Positions 1 through 9,846 of a DNA stretch of 64,000 bases are shown here, in pieces. The notes under the pieces were generated by a model, which had not been told where the DNA came from, did no database searches, and saw only the letters and a list, made by a program, of their open reading frames with translations. Position 1 is the first letter of the stretch. The number at the start of each line of letters is the position of its first letter. This stretch comes from Escherichia coli (GTDB lineage Bacteria > Pseudomonadota > Gammaproteobacteria > Enterobacterales > Enterobacteriaceae): NCBI RefSeq assembly GCF_036503815.1, contig NZ_AP027764.1, positions 4,154,001 through 4,218,000 of the forward strand. Direction: 5' to 3'. Position numbers and translations under genes: made by a program.

Positions 1-810
1 GTTGATCGGGACTTCGCAATACAGGTTGTTGCCTTCACGCTCGAAAATCGGGTGCTGTTTAACCTGAACCTGAACGTACAGATCGCCTGCCGGTGCGCCA
101 TGCTCGCCCGCTTCACCTTCGCCCGCAAGACGGATGCGGTCTCCAGTGTCCACCCCTGCCGGAATTTTAACGGACAGCGTTTTGCTGCGCTCAACACGAC
201 CATGACCGTGACATTTGTTGCACGGATCTTTGATCAGCGTACCGCGGCCCTGACAGTGTGGACAGGTCTGCTGTACAGCGAAGAAGCCCTGGCGCATCTG
301 CACCTGACCAGAACCATGACAGGTCGGACAGGTCTGCGGCTGCGTGCCTGGTTTTGCACCGCTACCGTGGCAAACGTCACACTCTTCCAGAGTCGGAATG
401 CGGATCTCTTTGGTCACGCCACGTACAGCTTCTTCGAGGGTGAGCTCCATGTTATAGCGTAAATCAGCACCGCGCGCCGCACGTTGACGACCACGCCCGC
501 CGCCAAAAATATCGCCGAAAACGTCACCAAAAATATCGCTGAAGTCCGCGCCGCCGCCAAAACCGCCGCCGCCCATGCCGCCTTGCTCAAACGCAGCATG
601 ACCATACTGATCGTATGCCGCACGTTTTTGCGAGTCGGTCAGAACCTCATAAGCTTCCTTGATCTCTTTAAATTTCGCCTCGGCCTCTTTGTCACCCTGG
701 TTACGGTCCGGGTGGTATTTCATGGCCAGGCGTTTGTAGGCCTTTTTGATTTCACGCTCTTCCGCTGTTTTGGAAACGCCTAAAATCTCGTAATAATCTT
801 GCTTAGCCAT
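1..810 (-). CDS. dnaJ: Chaperone DnaJ (Hsp40), C-terminal part beyond the window
   Basis: Co-chaperone that binds unfolded proteins and stimulates the ATPase of DnaK. The first 270 codons are present; the family length is about 376. Visible in order: J domain with the HPD motif at residues 33-35, a Gly/Phe-rich linker (about 75-105), four CxxCxGxG zinc-binding repeats between about 144 and 201, and the start of the C-terminal substrate-binding domain. The start is ATG at 808-810. It follows dnaK on the same strand after 88 bp that hold a strong stem-loop, so it is the second gene of the heat-shock operon and is probably transcribed from the dnaK promoters. Confidence 0.98.
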
Positions 811-837
811 CTTTTTTGATTTGCCCCTAGATGAATG

Positions 838-870
838 CACGGGCGGAGAGGAAATTCCTCTTCGCCCGTG
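838..870 (-). promoter_or_regulatory. dnaK-dnaJ intercistronic stem-loop
   Basis: Arms CACGGGCG and CGCCCGTG enclose an inner AT-containing stem in the gap between dnaK and dnaJ. There is no T-run on the transcribed strand, so it looks like an mRNA-stabilising or partial-attenuation hairpin and not a full terminator. That role is inferred. Confidence 0.55.
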
Positions 871-898
871 TCAGTATAATTACCCGTTTATAGGGCGA

Positions 899-2815
899 TT
901 ATTTTTTGTCTTTGACTTCTTCAAATTCAGCGTCGACAACATCGTCATCTTTCGCGTTGTTTGCAGAAGCATCAGCACCGGCAGTCTGCTGCTGGGCATG
1001 TTGCTGCTGGGCGATTTCCATCAGTTTCTGGGAAACCTGTGCCAGTTCCTGCATTTTCGCTTCGATAGCGGCTTTGTCTTCACCTTTCAGAGCAGTTTCC
1101 AGTGCAGTCAGCGCAGACTCGATAGCAGTTTTGTCGTCAGCCGGCAGTTTGTCGCCTGCTTCTTCAACCTGCTTACGGGTGCTGTGCAGCAGATGGTCAC
1201 CCTGGTTGCGAGTCTGTACCAGCTCTTCAAACTTACGGTCAGCTTCGGCGTTAGCTTCTGCGTCGCGTACCATTTTCTGGATTTCATCTTCGTTCAGACC
1301 AGAAGAAGCCTTGATGGTGATCTTCTGCTCTTTACCGCTGTTTTTATCTTTCGCGGAAACGTGCAGGATACCGTCAGCATCGATATCGAAGGTAACTTCG
1401 ATCTGCGGCATACCGCGCGGTGCCGGGTTGATACCATCCAGGTTGAACTGACCCAGAGATTTGTTATCAGCTGCACGTTTACGTTCACCCTGCAGCACGT
1501 GGATGGTTACCGCAGACTGGTTATCTTCAGCGGTAGAGAACACCTGGCTGTGCTTGGTCGGGATAGTGGTGTTTTTCGCGATCAGCGTCGTCATCACACC
1601 GCCCATGGTTTCGATACCCAGAGACAGCGGGGTAACGTCCAGCAGCAGTACGTCTTTTACGTCACCAGTCAGAACACCACCCTGAACAGCAGCACCGATT
1701 GCTACAGCTTCGTCCGGGTTAACGTCTTTACGCGGCTCTTTACCAAAGAATTCAGCAACTTTCTTCTGAACCATTGGCATACGAGTCTGACCACCCACGA
1801 GGATAACGTCGTCGATATCAGATACGGACAGGCCAGCGTCCTGCAGTGCAACTTTCAGCGGCTCAATGGAACGGTTTACCAGGTCTTCAACCAGGCTTTC
1901 CAGTTTCGCACGAGTCACTTTGATGTTCATGTGTTTCGGACCGGTCGCGTCTGCAGTGATATACGGCAGGTTAACGTCGGTCTGCTGAGCGGAAGAAAGT
2001 TCGATTTTCGCTTTTTCTGCCGCTTCTTTCAGGCGCTGCATTGCCAGCGGATCGTTGCGCAGGTCAATGCCCTGATCTTTCTTGAATTCTTCAACCAGGT
2101 AGTTGATCAGACGGCTGTCGAAGTCTTCACCCCCCAGGTGGGTATCACCGTTGGTTGCCAGAACTTCGAAGGTTTTTTCGCCGTCAACTTCGTCGATTTC
2201 GATAATAGAAATATCGAAAGTACCACCACCCAGGTCATAAACCGCGATAGTACGGTTGCCAGTACCTTTGTCCAGACCATAAGCCAGCGCAGCTGCGGTC
2301 GGTTCGTTGATGATACGTTTTACTTCCAGACCAGCGATACGGCCTGCGTCTTTGGTTGCCTGACGCTGAGCATCGTTAAAGTATGCCGGTACGGTAATAA
2401 CCGCTTCAGTTACCGGTTCGCCCAGGTAATCTTCCGCGGTTTTCTTCATTTTTTTCAGCACTTCAGCAGAAATCTGCGGCGGTGCCATTTTTTGGCCTTT
2501 AACTTCGACCCAAGCGTCGCCGTTATCAGCAGCAATAATTTTGAACGGCATGATGGAAACATCACGCTGTACTTCTTCGTCCTGGAAGCGGCGGCCAATC
2601 AGGCGTTTAATCGCAAACAGGGTGTTTTGCGGGTTTGTCACTGCCTGACGTTTAGCCGGCTGACCAACCAGAGTTTCACCATCCTGGGTATAGGCAATGA
2701 TAGAAGGCGTGGTGCGATCGCCTTCGGCGTTCTCCAGTACACGAGGAGTGGTGCCATCCATAATCGCTACACAAGAGTTGGTAGTACCCAGGTCGATACC
2801 AATTATTTTACCCAT
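899..2815 (-). CDS. dnaK: Chaperone DnaK (Hsp70)
   Basis: ATP-dependent Hsp70 that folds and protects cytoplasmic proteins with DnaJ and GrpE and also restrains sigma-32. It is full length at 638 residues. Seen: N-terminal phosphate-binding motif [10 protein letters not shown], a second motif DLGGGTFD near 194, the interdomain linker [12 protein letters not shown] near 389, then the substrate-binding domain and lid, ending in the acidic EEVKDKK tail. Two sigma-32-type promoters lie directly upstream. A long open frame on the opposite strand is a codon-bias shadow of this gene. Confidence 0.99.
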
Positions 2816-2862
2816 CTAAACGTCTCCACTATATATTCGGTCATCATGTGGTTGTGAGTCTG

Positions 2863-2889
2863 TAATAGGGGCGAAACGTTTGGTTTCAA
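2863..2889 (-). promoter_or_regulatory. dnaK sigma-32 promoter P2
   Basis: On the minus strand, TTGAAACC (2882-2889) is followed after 10 bases by CCCCTATTA (2863-2871), the heat-shock -35/-10 pattern (CTTGAAA / CCCCATnT). It lies about 50 bp upstream of the dnaK start and matches the known proximal dnaK promoter. Confidence 0.75.
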
Positions 2890-2937
2890 CAGCCCAATTT
2901 AATTTTTTTTGCAGACTCACTCACTGCGGTTGACTAC

Positions 2938-2966
2938 TAAATGGGGTCGTAACCCACGTCATCAAG
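2938..2966 (-). promoter_or_regulatory. dnaK sigma-32 promoter P1
   Basis: On the minus strand, CTTGATG (2960-2966) and CCCCATTTA (2938-2946) are separated by 13 bases, a near-consensus sigma-32 promoter and the main heat-shock promoter of dnaKJ. The rest of the 377-bp gap between dnaK and yaaI is AT-rich, with no other gene seen. Confidence 0.85.
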
Positions 2967-3192
2967 GGGGAGATGCAAAAATTTTTTGTGCTTTTGCGCA
3001 GAAATTTCGCGATATGCCAGAAGAAGCCATGAAACAGACAGTAATTTCATTCATACAATGAATGAATTGCAACCAAGGCATTCACAAAAAAATTGTAATA
3101 AAAAGAAAAGATTACATGACTGAAACTTCTTTTCATCAGCAGTAAACTAGTGGGTATTCTTCCCCCTTCGCCTCCCTACGAAGAGAATCCTT

Positions 3193-3597
3193 ATGAAATC
3201 CGTTTTTACGCTTTCCGCCAGCCTGGCAATTAGCCTGTTGCTTTGCTGCACAGCGCAGGCAAACGACCATAAAATCCTCGGCGTCATTGCCATGCCGCGT
3301 AACGAAACCAACGATCTGGCGCTGAAACTTCCTGTTTGTCGCATTGTTAAGCGTATACAACTCTCTGCCGACCATGGCGATTTACAGTTAAGTGGTGCAT
3401 CGGTTTATTTCAAAGCCGCCCGTAGCGCCAGTCAGAGCCTGAATATTCCTTCAGAAATAAAAGAAGGGCAAACCACTGACTGGATCAACATTAACAGCGA
3501 TAACGACAATAAACGCTGCGTCTCAAAAATCACCTTTTCCGGCCATACGGTGAACTCATCGGATATGGCCACGCTGAAAATTATCGGCGACGACTAA
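3193..3597 (+). CDS. yaaI: YaaI, small exported protein of unknown function
   Basis: A 134-residue protein with a clear signal peptide: basic MKSVF, a hydrophobic core, and probable cleavage after the AQA near residue 23. Two or three cysteines in the mature part could form disulfides in the periplasm. It matches K-12 YaaI (UPF0412), whose function is unknown. It is divergent from dnaK and runs toward yaaW 25 bp downstream. The start is preceded by an AGAGAATCC region that is a modest ribosome-binding site. Confidence 0.9.
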   Translation: MKSVFTLSASLAISLLLCCTAQANDHKILGVIAMPRNETNDLALKLPVCRIVKRIQLSADHGDLQLSGASVYFKAARSASQSLNIPSEIKEGQTTDWININSDNDNKRCVSKITFSGHTVNSSDMATLKIIGDD

Positions 3598-3622
3598 CGC
3601 CAGAATATAGAAGCCACAAAAA

Positions 3623-4331
3623 ATGAATGTTAATTACCTGAATGATTCAGATCTGGATTTTCTCCAGCATTGTAGTGAGGAACAATTGGCAAATTTCGCC
3701 CGGCTGCTCACCCATAATGAAAAAGGCAAAACTCGCCTCTCCAGCGTACTGATGCGCAACGAACTGTTTAAATCGATGGAAGGACATCCCGAGCAACATC
3801 GCCGCAACTGGCAGCTGATTGCCGGAGAATTACAGCATTTTGGCGGTGATAGCATCGCGAATAAATTACGCGGACACGGCAAACTGTACCGGGCCATTTT
3901 GCTCGATGTTTCAAAACGATTGAAGCTGAAAGCCGACAAAGAGATGTCTACGTTTGAAATTGAGCAACAGTTACTGGAACAATTTCTGCGTAATACCTGG
4001 AAGAAAATGGACGAGGAACATAAGCAGGAGTTTCTGCACGCGGTCGATGCCAGGGTGAATGAGCTGGAAGAGCTGCTGCCGCTGCTGATGAAAGACAAAT
4101 TATTGGGGCGTGTCGCATTTGCTTTCCAGCCAATTGACCCGCATTTTACGCACCCACGCAGCAATGAGCGTACTTGGGCATGGTTTGCTGCGCGGCGCGG
4201 GGCTGGGAGGCCCTGTAGGCGCGGCACTAAATGGGGTTAAAGCGGTCAGCGGCAGCGCCTATCGCGTGACGATTCCAGCCGTACTGCAAATCGCCTGCCT
4301 GCGCCGGATGGTTAGTGCCACTCAGGTCTGA
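3623..4331 (+). pseudogene. yaaW: yaaW, disrupted by a frameshift
   Basis: The intact K-12 protein is about 237 residues. Here residues 1-161 match, up to MKDKLL. The frame then leaves the family sequence and stops at 4240 after about 44 unrelated residues. The remaining family sequence (SHLLSSQLTRIL to the end at MVSATQV) continues in another frame from about 4110 to 4331. The junction at 4101-4112 looks like a 5-base deletion relative to the expected codons for LLAKGVS. The function of YaaW (UPF0174) is unknown. A sequencing error is possible but less likely for a 5-base change. Confidence 0.85.
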
Positions 4332-4479
4332 TACCGGAAACCGGGGAAAATTTTCATTTTCCCTTCAAAAGATCGTAGACACTGCCCCACTGGCTGATTA
4401 TTATGCCGCGCCCTGAAAACACTACAGTTATTCAGGGAAATTATTTCACCATTCATTCGATGATGATTTTTGAGGAATT

Positions 4480-5046
4480 ATGGGCAACACTAAGTTGGCT
4501 AATCCGGCACCGCTGGGCCTGATGGGCTTCGGCATGACCACCATTCTGCTTAACCTGCACAACGTGGGTTATTTCGCTCTTGACGGTATTATTCTTGCAA
4601 TGGGCATTTTCTACGGCGGCATCGCGCAAATTTTTGCTGGTCTGCTGGAGTACAAAAAAGGCAACACTTTCGGTTTAACCGCATTCACCTCTTACGGTTC
4701 TTTTTGGCTGACGCTGGTTGCGATTCTGCTGATGCCGAAACTGGGTCTGACCGATGCGCCAAATGCACAGTTCCTTGGTGTCTACCTTGGTCTGTGGGGC
4801 GTATTTACGCTGTTTATGTTCTTCGGCACGCTGAAAGGCGCACGCGTTCTGCAATTCGTTTTCTTTAGCCTGACCGTGCTGTTTGCCCTGCTGGCGATCG
4901 GTAACATTGTCGGTAATGCCGCGATCATCCACTTTGCCGGCTGGATTGGTCTGATCTGCGGTGCCAGCGCAATCTATCTGGCGATGGGTGAAGTACTGAA
5001 CGAGCAGTTTGGTCGCACCGTTCTGCCGATTGGTGAATCCCACTAA
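4480..5046 (+). CDS. satP: Acetate/succinate:proton symporter SatP
   Basis: Inner-membrane carrier of the AceTr (GPR1/FUN34/YaaH) family that takes up acetate and succinate with protons. It is full length (188 residues). The family signature NPAPLGLMGFGMTT is at residues 7-20, followed by six hydrophobic membrane segments. It stands alone between the broken yaaW and the convergent mog gene and shares with mog the stem-loop terminator just past its stop. Confidence 0.95.
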   Translation: MGNTKLANPAPLGLMGFGMTTILLNLHNVGYFALDGIILAMGIFYGGIAQIFAGLLEYKKGNTFGLTAFTSYGSFWLTLVAILLMPKLGLTDAPNAQFLGVYLGLWGVFTLFMFFGTLKGARVLQFVFFSLTVLFALLAIGNIVGNAAIIHFAGWIGLICGASAIYLAMGEVLNEQFGRTVLPIGESH

Positions 5047-5056
5047 TTGTTTTGAG

Positions 5057-5082
5057 ATCCCCCCGCTCGGGGGGATTTTTTT
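5057..5082 (+). terminator. Terminator of satP, possibly bidirectional with mog
   Basis: A perfect stem ATCCCCCC/GGGGGGAT with a 4-base loop is followed on the plus strand by T7. It begins 11 bp after the satP stop. mog ends on the other strand within this element. Confidence 0.85.
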
Positions 5083-5668
5083 ATTCGCTAACTTCGCGTC
5101 TTGCACTCTTCGGTCTGAATGCTGCAACCACTTCCGGTGCCGTTTCAACGTATGGCCCTTCCAGCAACTGAATGCAGTACGGTACGCTGGCAAAAATACC
5201 GTGTACCACAACGTTACCCTCAGCATCCTTCACCCCTTCCAGCGTCTCTTTAATAGACTTCGGCTGACCGGGTAAGTTAAGGATTAGTGCTTGTTTGCGA
5301 ATCACGCCCACCTGGCGCGAAAGGATCGCGGTTGGAACAAAATGCAGGCTAATTTGGCGCATCTGTTCACCAAAGCCTGGCATCTCGCGGTCCGCTACTG
5401 CCAGCGTCGCATCGGGCGTGACGTCACGACGCGCCGGACCAGTTCCGCCCGTGGTGAGCACCAGATGGCAACTCATTTCATCCACCAGCTCACACAACGT
5501 TTGCTCGATGATCGCCTGCTCATCGGGGATTAAGCGGGTTTCCAGTTCAAACGGCGTGGTTAGCGCCGATGTCAGCCATTCTTCCAGCGCTGGGATGCCT
5601 TTATCCTGATAAACGCCGCTGGATGCGCGATCAGAGATGGAAACTAAGCCAATACGTAAAGTATTCAT
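5081..5668 (-). CDS. mog: Molybdopterin adenylyltransferase Mog
   Basis: Adenylates molybdopterin before MoeA inserts molybdate, a late step of molybdenum-cofactor synthesis in the cytoplasm. 195 residues, the usual length. The MoaB/Mog fold is recognisable from ISDRASSGVYQDKG near the N-terminus and the TTGGTGPARRDVTPDAT nucleotide/pterin-binding motif near residue 75. It is transcribed toward satP. Confidence 0.96.
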   Translation of the reverse strand: MNTLRIGLVSISDRASSGVYQDKGIPALEEWLTSALTTPFELETRLIPDEQAIIEQTLCELVDEMSCHLVLTTGGTGPARRDVTPDATLAVADREMPGFGEQMRQISLHFVPTAILSRQVGVIRKQALILNLPGQPKSIKETLEGVKDAEGNVVVHGIFASVPYCIQLLEGPYVETAPEVVAAFRPKSARREVSE

Positions 5669-5748
5669 TAAGATTTTTCCGTTTAAACAGTCTCGTTAAA
5701 CAGAATGATACACTGCGAAGGGAGTGACAGACAGGCTTCAGAAGAGGT

Positions 5749-5774
5749 AGCGTGACCGACTTCCCGGTCACGCT
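5749..5774 (-). promoter_or_regulatory. Stem-loop after talB
   Basis: AGCGTGACCG and CGGTCACGCT form a 10-bp stem just after the talB stop, between talB and mog. No T-run follows on the minus strand, so it may protect the talB mRNA 3' end or cause only partial termination. Confidence 0.5.
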
Positions 5775-5782
5775 AAGAATGA

Positions 5783-6736
5783 TTACAGCAGATCGCCGAT
5801 CATTTTTTCCAGTTTTTCCTGATCAACAGCAAACTTACGGATACCTTCCGCCAGTTTATCTACTGCCATTGGATCCTGGTTGTGCTGCCACAGGAACTCG
5901 GACTCAGTGATACGCGCCGGACGCGCTTTCACTTCGCCGGTGTAAGACAGTTTACGCTCGATAGCCCCTTCGCTCTCAGCCAGCTCTTTCAGCAGTGCCG
6001 GTGCGATGGTCAGACGGTCGCAGCCTGCCAGTTCCAGAATTTCGCCGATGTTACGGAAGCTTGCGCCCATCACCACGGTTTCATAACCGTGCTCTTTGTA
6101 GTACTGGTAGATTTCAGATACAGAAACCACGCCCGGATCTTCTGCCGGAGCGTACTCTTTCTTATCAGTATTCGCTTTGTACCAGTCAAGAATACGGCCA
6201 ACAAATGGCGAGATCAGGAACACGCCTGCTTCCGCACAAGCACGAGCCTGAGCGAAGGAGAACAGCAGGGTCAGGTTACAGTTGATACCTTCTTTTTCCA
6301 GCTGTTCTGCAGCACGGATACCCTGCCAGGTAGAAGCCAGTTTGATCAGAATACGATCGTTGCTAATACCTGCATCGTTGTAGAGTTTGATCAGGCGTTT
6401 TGCTTTCGCAATTGACGCTTCGGTGTCATAGGAAAGACGCGCATCAACTTCAGTTGATATACGGCCTGGAACCAGTTTCAGGATTTCCAGACCAATATTT
6501 ACTGCCAGTTTGTCGGTCGCGTCCACGATCTGCTGCGCGCGATCGTTGCTCTGCTGTTTCGCCCAGGCGACAGCATCATCAATCAACTTACGATATTCCG
6601 GAATCTGCGCTGCGTTAAGAATGAGAGAAGGGTTGGTTGTGGCATCCTGCGGTTGATACAGCTTCATTGCCGCGATGTCCCCAGTGTCGGCCACTACGGT
6701 GGTGTACTGACGAAGGGAGGTCAATTTGTCCGTCAT
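5783..6736 (-). CDS. talB: Transaldolase B
   Basis: Cytoplasmic enzyme of the non-oxidative pentose phosphate pathway that moves a dihydroxyacetone unit from sedoheptulose-7-P to glyceraldehyde-3-P. 317 residues from the ATG giving [11 protein letters not shown]; the open frame extends further upstream, but the family start is this one. The Schiff-base lysine is K132 in ILIKLASTW, and the catalytic Asp is in VVADTGD near residue 17. Confidence 0.98.
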
Positions 6737-7014
6737 GATAGTATTTCTCTTTAAACAGCTTGTTAGGGGGATGTAACCGGTCTGCCCTGATGATATCACG
6801 ACGCAACGTCAGCGCAACCGCCGACAAGACGGTTATCGCCTGGCGAGACTGTTTCGGATTTCTGACACTGCGTTGATATCGCCCGCCATTTTTATACAAA
6901 ACCTCATGTATGCTACGCAGAAGTTATCAAGTACCTCGTAGCGTATATACTTCTTAAACAATTGGTAACGTTTACACAGGAAAGTCATCGCGACCGGCAA
7001 TAAGAGGGATATGC

Positions 7015-8445
7015 ATGCCAGATTTTTTTTCCTTTATTAACAGCGTCCTCTGGGGCTCGGTAATGATTTACCTGCTCTTCGGCGCAGGTTGTTGGTTCAC
7101 TTTTCGCACCGGTTTTGTGCAGTTTCGCTACATCCGCCAGTTTGGCAAAAGTCTTAAAAATAGCATTCATCCACAGCCAGGCGGTTTAACCTCATTTCAG
7201 TCATTGTGTACCAGTCTTGCGGCGCGCGTGGGTAGCGGCAACCTGGCTGGCGTTGCGCTGGCTATTACCGCCGGTGGACCAGGTGCCGTCTTCTGGATGT
7301 GGGTTGCCGCGTTTATCGGCATGGCGACCTCGTTTGCCGAATGTTCCCTTGCACAACTTTATAAAGAACGTGACGTTAATGGGCAGTTTCGTGGCGGACC
7401 GGCATGGTATATGGCGCGCGGGCTGGGGATGCGCTGGATGGGCGTTCTGTTCGCCCTCTTTTTGCTCATCGCCTACGGCATAATTTTCAGCGGAGTTCAG
7501 GCGAACGCCGTTGCCCGAGCCCTGAGTTTTTCTTTTGATTTTCCCCCGCTGGTGACAGGCATTATTCTTGCTGTCTTTGCTCTGCTGGCAATCACTCGCG
7601 GTCTTCATGGCGTCGCCCGGCTCATGCAGGGGTTTGTCCCGTTGATGGCGGTAATCTGGGTACTGACCAGCCTGGTAATTTGCGTAATGAATATCGGGCA
7701 ACTTCCCCACGTCATTTGGTCTATTTTTGAGAGTGCTTTTGGCTGGCAGGAAGCGGCAGGCGGCGCGGCGGGATATACCTTAAGCCAGGCGATTACTAAC
7801 GGTTTTCAGCGCAGTATGTTTTCCAATGAGGCGGGAATGGGGTCGACGCCAAACGCGGCAGCGGCAGCTGCGTCCTGGCCTCCGCATCCCGCAGCGCAAG
7901 GGATTGTCCAGATGATTGGCATTTTTATCGACACCCTGGTCATCTGTACGGCAAGCGCCATGCTGATATTACTGGCTGGCAACGGCACAACCTACATGCC
8001 ACTGGAAGGTATTCAGCTTATCCAGAAGGCGATGCGGGTGTTAATGGGTTCCTGGGGTGCGGAGTTTGTTACCCTCGTGGTTATTCTGTTTGCCTTCAGC
8101 TCCATCGTTGCCAACTACATTTATGCCGAAAACAATCTCTTCTTCTTACGCCTGAACAACCCTAAAGCGATCTGGTGTCTGCGAATCTGCACCTTCGCAA
8201 CGGTCATCGGCGGCACCTTGCTAAGTCTTCCGCTGATGTGGCAACTGGCAGATATCATAATGGCCTGCATGGCTATTACCAATTTGACCGCCATATTACT
8301 GCTCTCGCCTGTGGTTCATACCATTGCCAGTGATTATCTACGCCAGCGTAAACTCGGCGTGCGCCCGGTGTTTGATCCGTTGCGTTATCCGGATATTGGT
8401 CGCCAGCTTTCTCCGGACGCGTGGGATGATGTTTCGCAGGAGTAA
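7015..8445 (+). CDS. yaaJ: YaaJ, sodium:alanine/glycine symporter family
   Basis: Inner-membrane carrier of the alanine/glycine:cation symporter (AGCS, AlsT-like) family, 476 residues with about ten hydrophobic segments. Characteristic stretches are SLAARVGSGNLAGVALAI near residue 69 and SNEAGMGSTPNAAAAA near residue 273, which in this family line the substrate and Na+ sites. The real substrate of YaaJ is not established. The 278 bp between the divergent talB start and this gene holds the promoters of both. Confidence 0.92.
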   Translation: MPDFFSFINSVLWGSVMIYLLFGAGCWFTFRTGFVQFRYIRQFGKSLKNSIHPQPGGLTSFQSLCTSLAARVGSGNLAGVALAITAGGPGAVFWMWVAAFIGMATSFAECSLAQLYKERDVNGQFRGGPAWYMARGLGMRWMGVLFALFLLIAYGIIFSGVQANAVARALSFSFDFPPLVTGIILAVFALLAITRGLHGVARLMQGFVPLMAVIWVLTSLVICVMNIGQLPHVIWSIFESAFGWQEAAGGAAGYTLSQAITNGFQRSMFSNEAGMGSTPNAAAAAASWPPHPAAQGIVQMIGIFIDTLVICTASAMLILLAGNGTTYMPLEGIQLIQKAMRVLMGSWGAEFVTLVVILFAFSSIVANYIYAENNLFFLRLNNPKAIWCLRICTFATVIGGTLLSLPLMWQLADIIMACMAITNLTAILLLSPVVHTIASDYLRQRKLGVRPVFDPLRYPDIGRQLSPDAWDDVSQE

Positions 8446-8514
8446 TCACAACTATCGATCAACTCATTCTCTTTTTTTGCTAAAGTCGGCATAAATTTCC
8501 TGCAAGGACTGGAT

Positions 8515-9291
8515 ATGCTGATTCTTATTTCACCTGCGAAAACGCTCGATTACCAAAGCCCGTTGCCCACCACGCGCTATACGCTGCCGGAGCTGTTAGA
8601 CAACTCCCAGCAGCTGATCCATGAAGCGCGGAAACTGACGCCTCCGCAGATTAGCACCCTGATGCGCATCAGCGACAAACTGGCGGGCATCAACGCCGCT
8701 CGCTTTCATGACTGGCAGCCAGATTTCACGCCAGAGAATGCCCGACAGGCGATTCTGGCATTTAAAGGTGATGTCTATACTGGCTTGCAGGCCGAAACCT
8801 TCAGCGAAGACGATTTCGATTTTGCCCAACAACATTTGCGAATGCTTTCCGGCTTGTATGGCGTACTGCGCCCGCTCGATTTAATGCAGCCTTATCGTCT
8901 GGAAATGGGGATCCGTCTTGAGAATGCCCGAGGGAAAGATCTGTATCAATTCTGGGGAGATATCATCACCAACAAGCTGAACGAGGCGCTCGCAGCACAA
9001 GGCGATAATGTGGTGATTAATCTGGCGTCAGATGAGTATTTTAAATCGGTGAAGCCGAAGAAATTGAATGCCGAGATTATCAAGCCAGTGTTCCTCGATG
9101 AGAAGAACGGCAAATTTAAGATAATCAGCTTCTACGCTAAGAAAGCGCGCGGTCTGATGAGTCGTTTCATTATTGAAAATCGGCTGACCAAACCAGAGCA
9201 ACTAACTGGCTTTAATAGCGAAGGTTACTTCTTTGATGAAGCTTCCTCCAGTGATGGGGAACTGGTGTTTAAACGCTACGAGCAGCGTTAA
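8515..9291 (+). CDS. yaaA: YaaA, peroxide stress protein
   Basis: 258 residues, full length for the DUF328/UPF0246 family, beginning MLILISPAKTLDY, the family hallmark. In E. coli YaaA is induced by OxyR and lowers free intracellular iron during peroxide stress, limiting Fenton damage; the family fold binds DNA. It lies 70 bp after yaaJ on the same strand, with an AAGGA ribosome-binding site, and ends at a small inverted repeat shared with the convergent yaaX. Confidence 0.95.
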   Translation: MLILISPAKTLDYQSPLPTTRYTLPELLDNSQQLIHEARKLTPPQISTLMRISDKLAGINAARFHDWQPDFTPENARQAILAFKGDVYTGLQAETFSEDDFDFAQQHLRMLSGLYGVLRPLDLMQPYRLEMGIRLENARGKDLYQFWGDIITNKLNEALAAQGDNVVINLASDEYFKSVKPKKLNAEIIKPVFLDEKNGKFKIISFYAKKARGLMSRFIIENRLTKPEQLTGFNSEGYFFDEASSSDGELVFKRYEQR

Positions 9292-9302
9292 GTTTGCAGT
9301 AA

Positions 9303-9324
9303 ATGCCGGATGGCAATCCGGCAT
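9303..9324. terminator. Inverted repeat between yaaA and yaaX
   Basis: ATGCCGGAT and ATCCGGCAT form a compact stem between the two convergent stop codons. It resembles half of a REP element and may protect or end both transcripts. Confidence 0.5.
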
Positions 9325-9330
9325 TCATAT

Positions 9331-9633
9331 TTAGCGATGATGTTTGTCCGGCCCCGGACGATGATCGCCACGGTGGTCATTACGATGATCATGGTGCTTG
9401 TTATGACCTGGCGGCGATCCGTGTGGGTGCCAGCGATTGCCTCGCCATTCATAATGTTGTTTCCACCAGCCGTGGTCGCGCCAGTGACCGCCATCCCAGT
9501 AATAGCCACGATTATCACGATCGCCTATCTGTAATTTTACTGACGGGACTAACGTAATTTCCGCAGCCTGTGCTGCCATGGGAGCGACCAGAACCAGGGA
9601 AAGTGCGAGTACGATAGATTGCATCTTTTTCAC
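9331..9633 (-). CDS. yaaX: YaaX, small exported His-rich protein (variant tail)
   Basis: 100 residues with a signal peptide (MKKMQ, hydrophobic core, AAQA cleavage region near 23). The mature part has the DUF2502-type Gly/Trp/His-rich pattern YYWDGGHWRDHGWWKQ. The last 30 residues are almost entirely His, Asp, Arg, Gly and Pro and differ from the Pro/His-rich tail I recall for K-12 YaaX. Periplasmic; function unknown; the His-rich tail suggests metal binding (inference). It lies downstream of thrC on the same strand but past the thr terminator. Confidence 0.85.
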   Translation of the reverse strand: MKKMQSIVLALSLVLVAPMAAQAAEITLVPSVKLQIGDRDNRGYYWDGGHWRDHGWWKQHYEWRGNRWHPHGSPPGHNKHHDHRNDHRGDHRPGPDKHHR

Positions 9634-9789
9634 AGGTTACTCCTTTTATCATTGCCCGTTATGGGTCGATATCCGGAGATTACGCGATGAGAACGGCGGT
9701 TGTTATTCTCCGCAATCCTAATCTCTAAGTTACCGCATTTATTGAGAATTTCTCCTTTTTTCCTGTCGTTTTTCTCCATATTTTCTTCA

Positions 9790-9824
9790 TAAAAAAGCCG
9801 GGCTGTATAAAAGCAAACCCGGCC
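9790..9824 (-). terminator. Terminator of the thrABC operon
   Basis: On the minus strand, GGCCGGGTTTGC...CAGCCCGGC pairs GCCGGG with CCCGGC and runs into T6. It begins about 25 bp after the thrC stop. No other gene is seen in the 213-bp gap to yaaX. Confidence 0.85.
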
Positions 9825-9846
9825 TGATTGAGATAATGAATAGATG

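Noticed and set aside
821..2857. 678-codon open frame opposite dnaK
   Set aside because: It is the well-known antisense open frame produced by dnaK codon bias; no ribosome-binding site or family match, and dnaK is certain.
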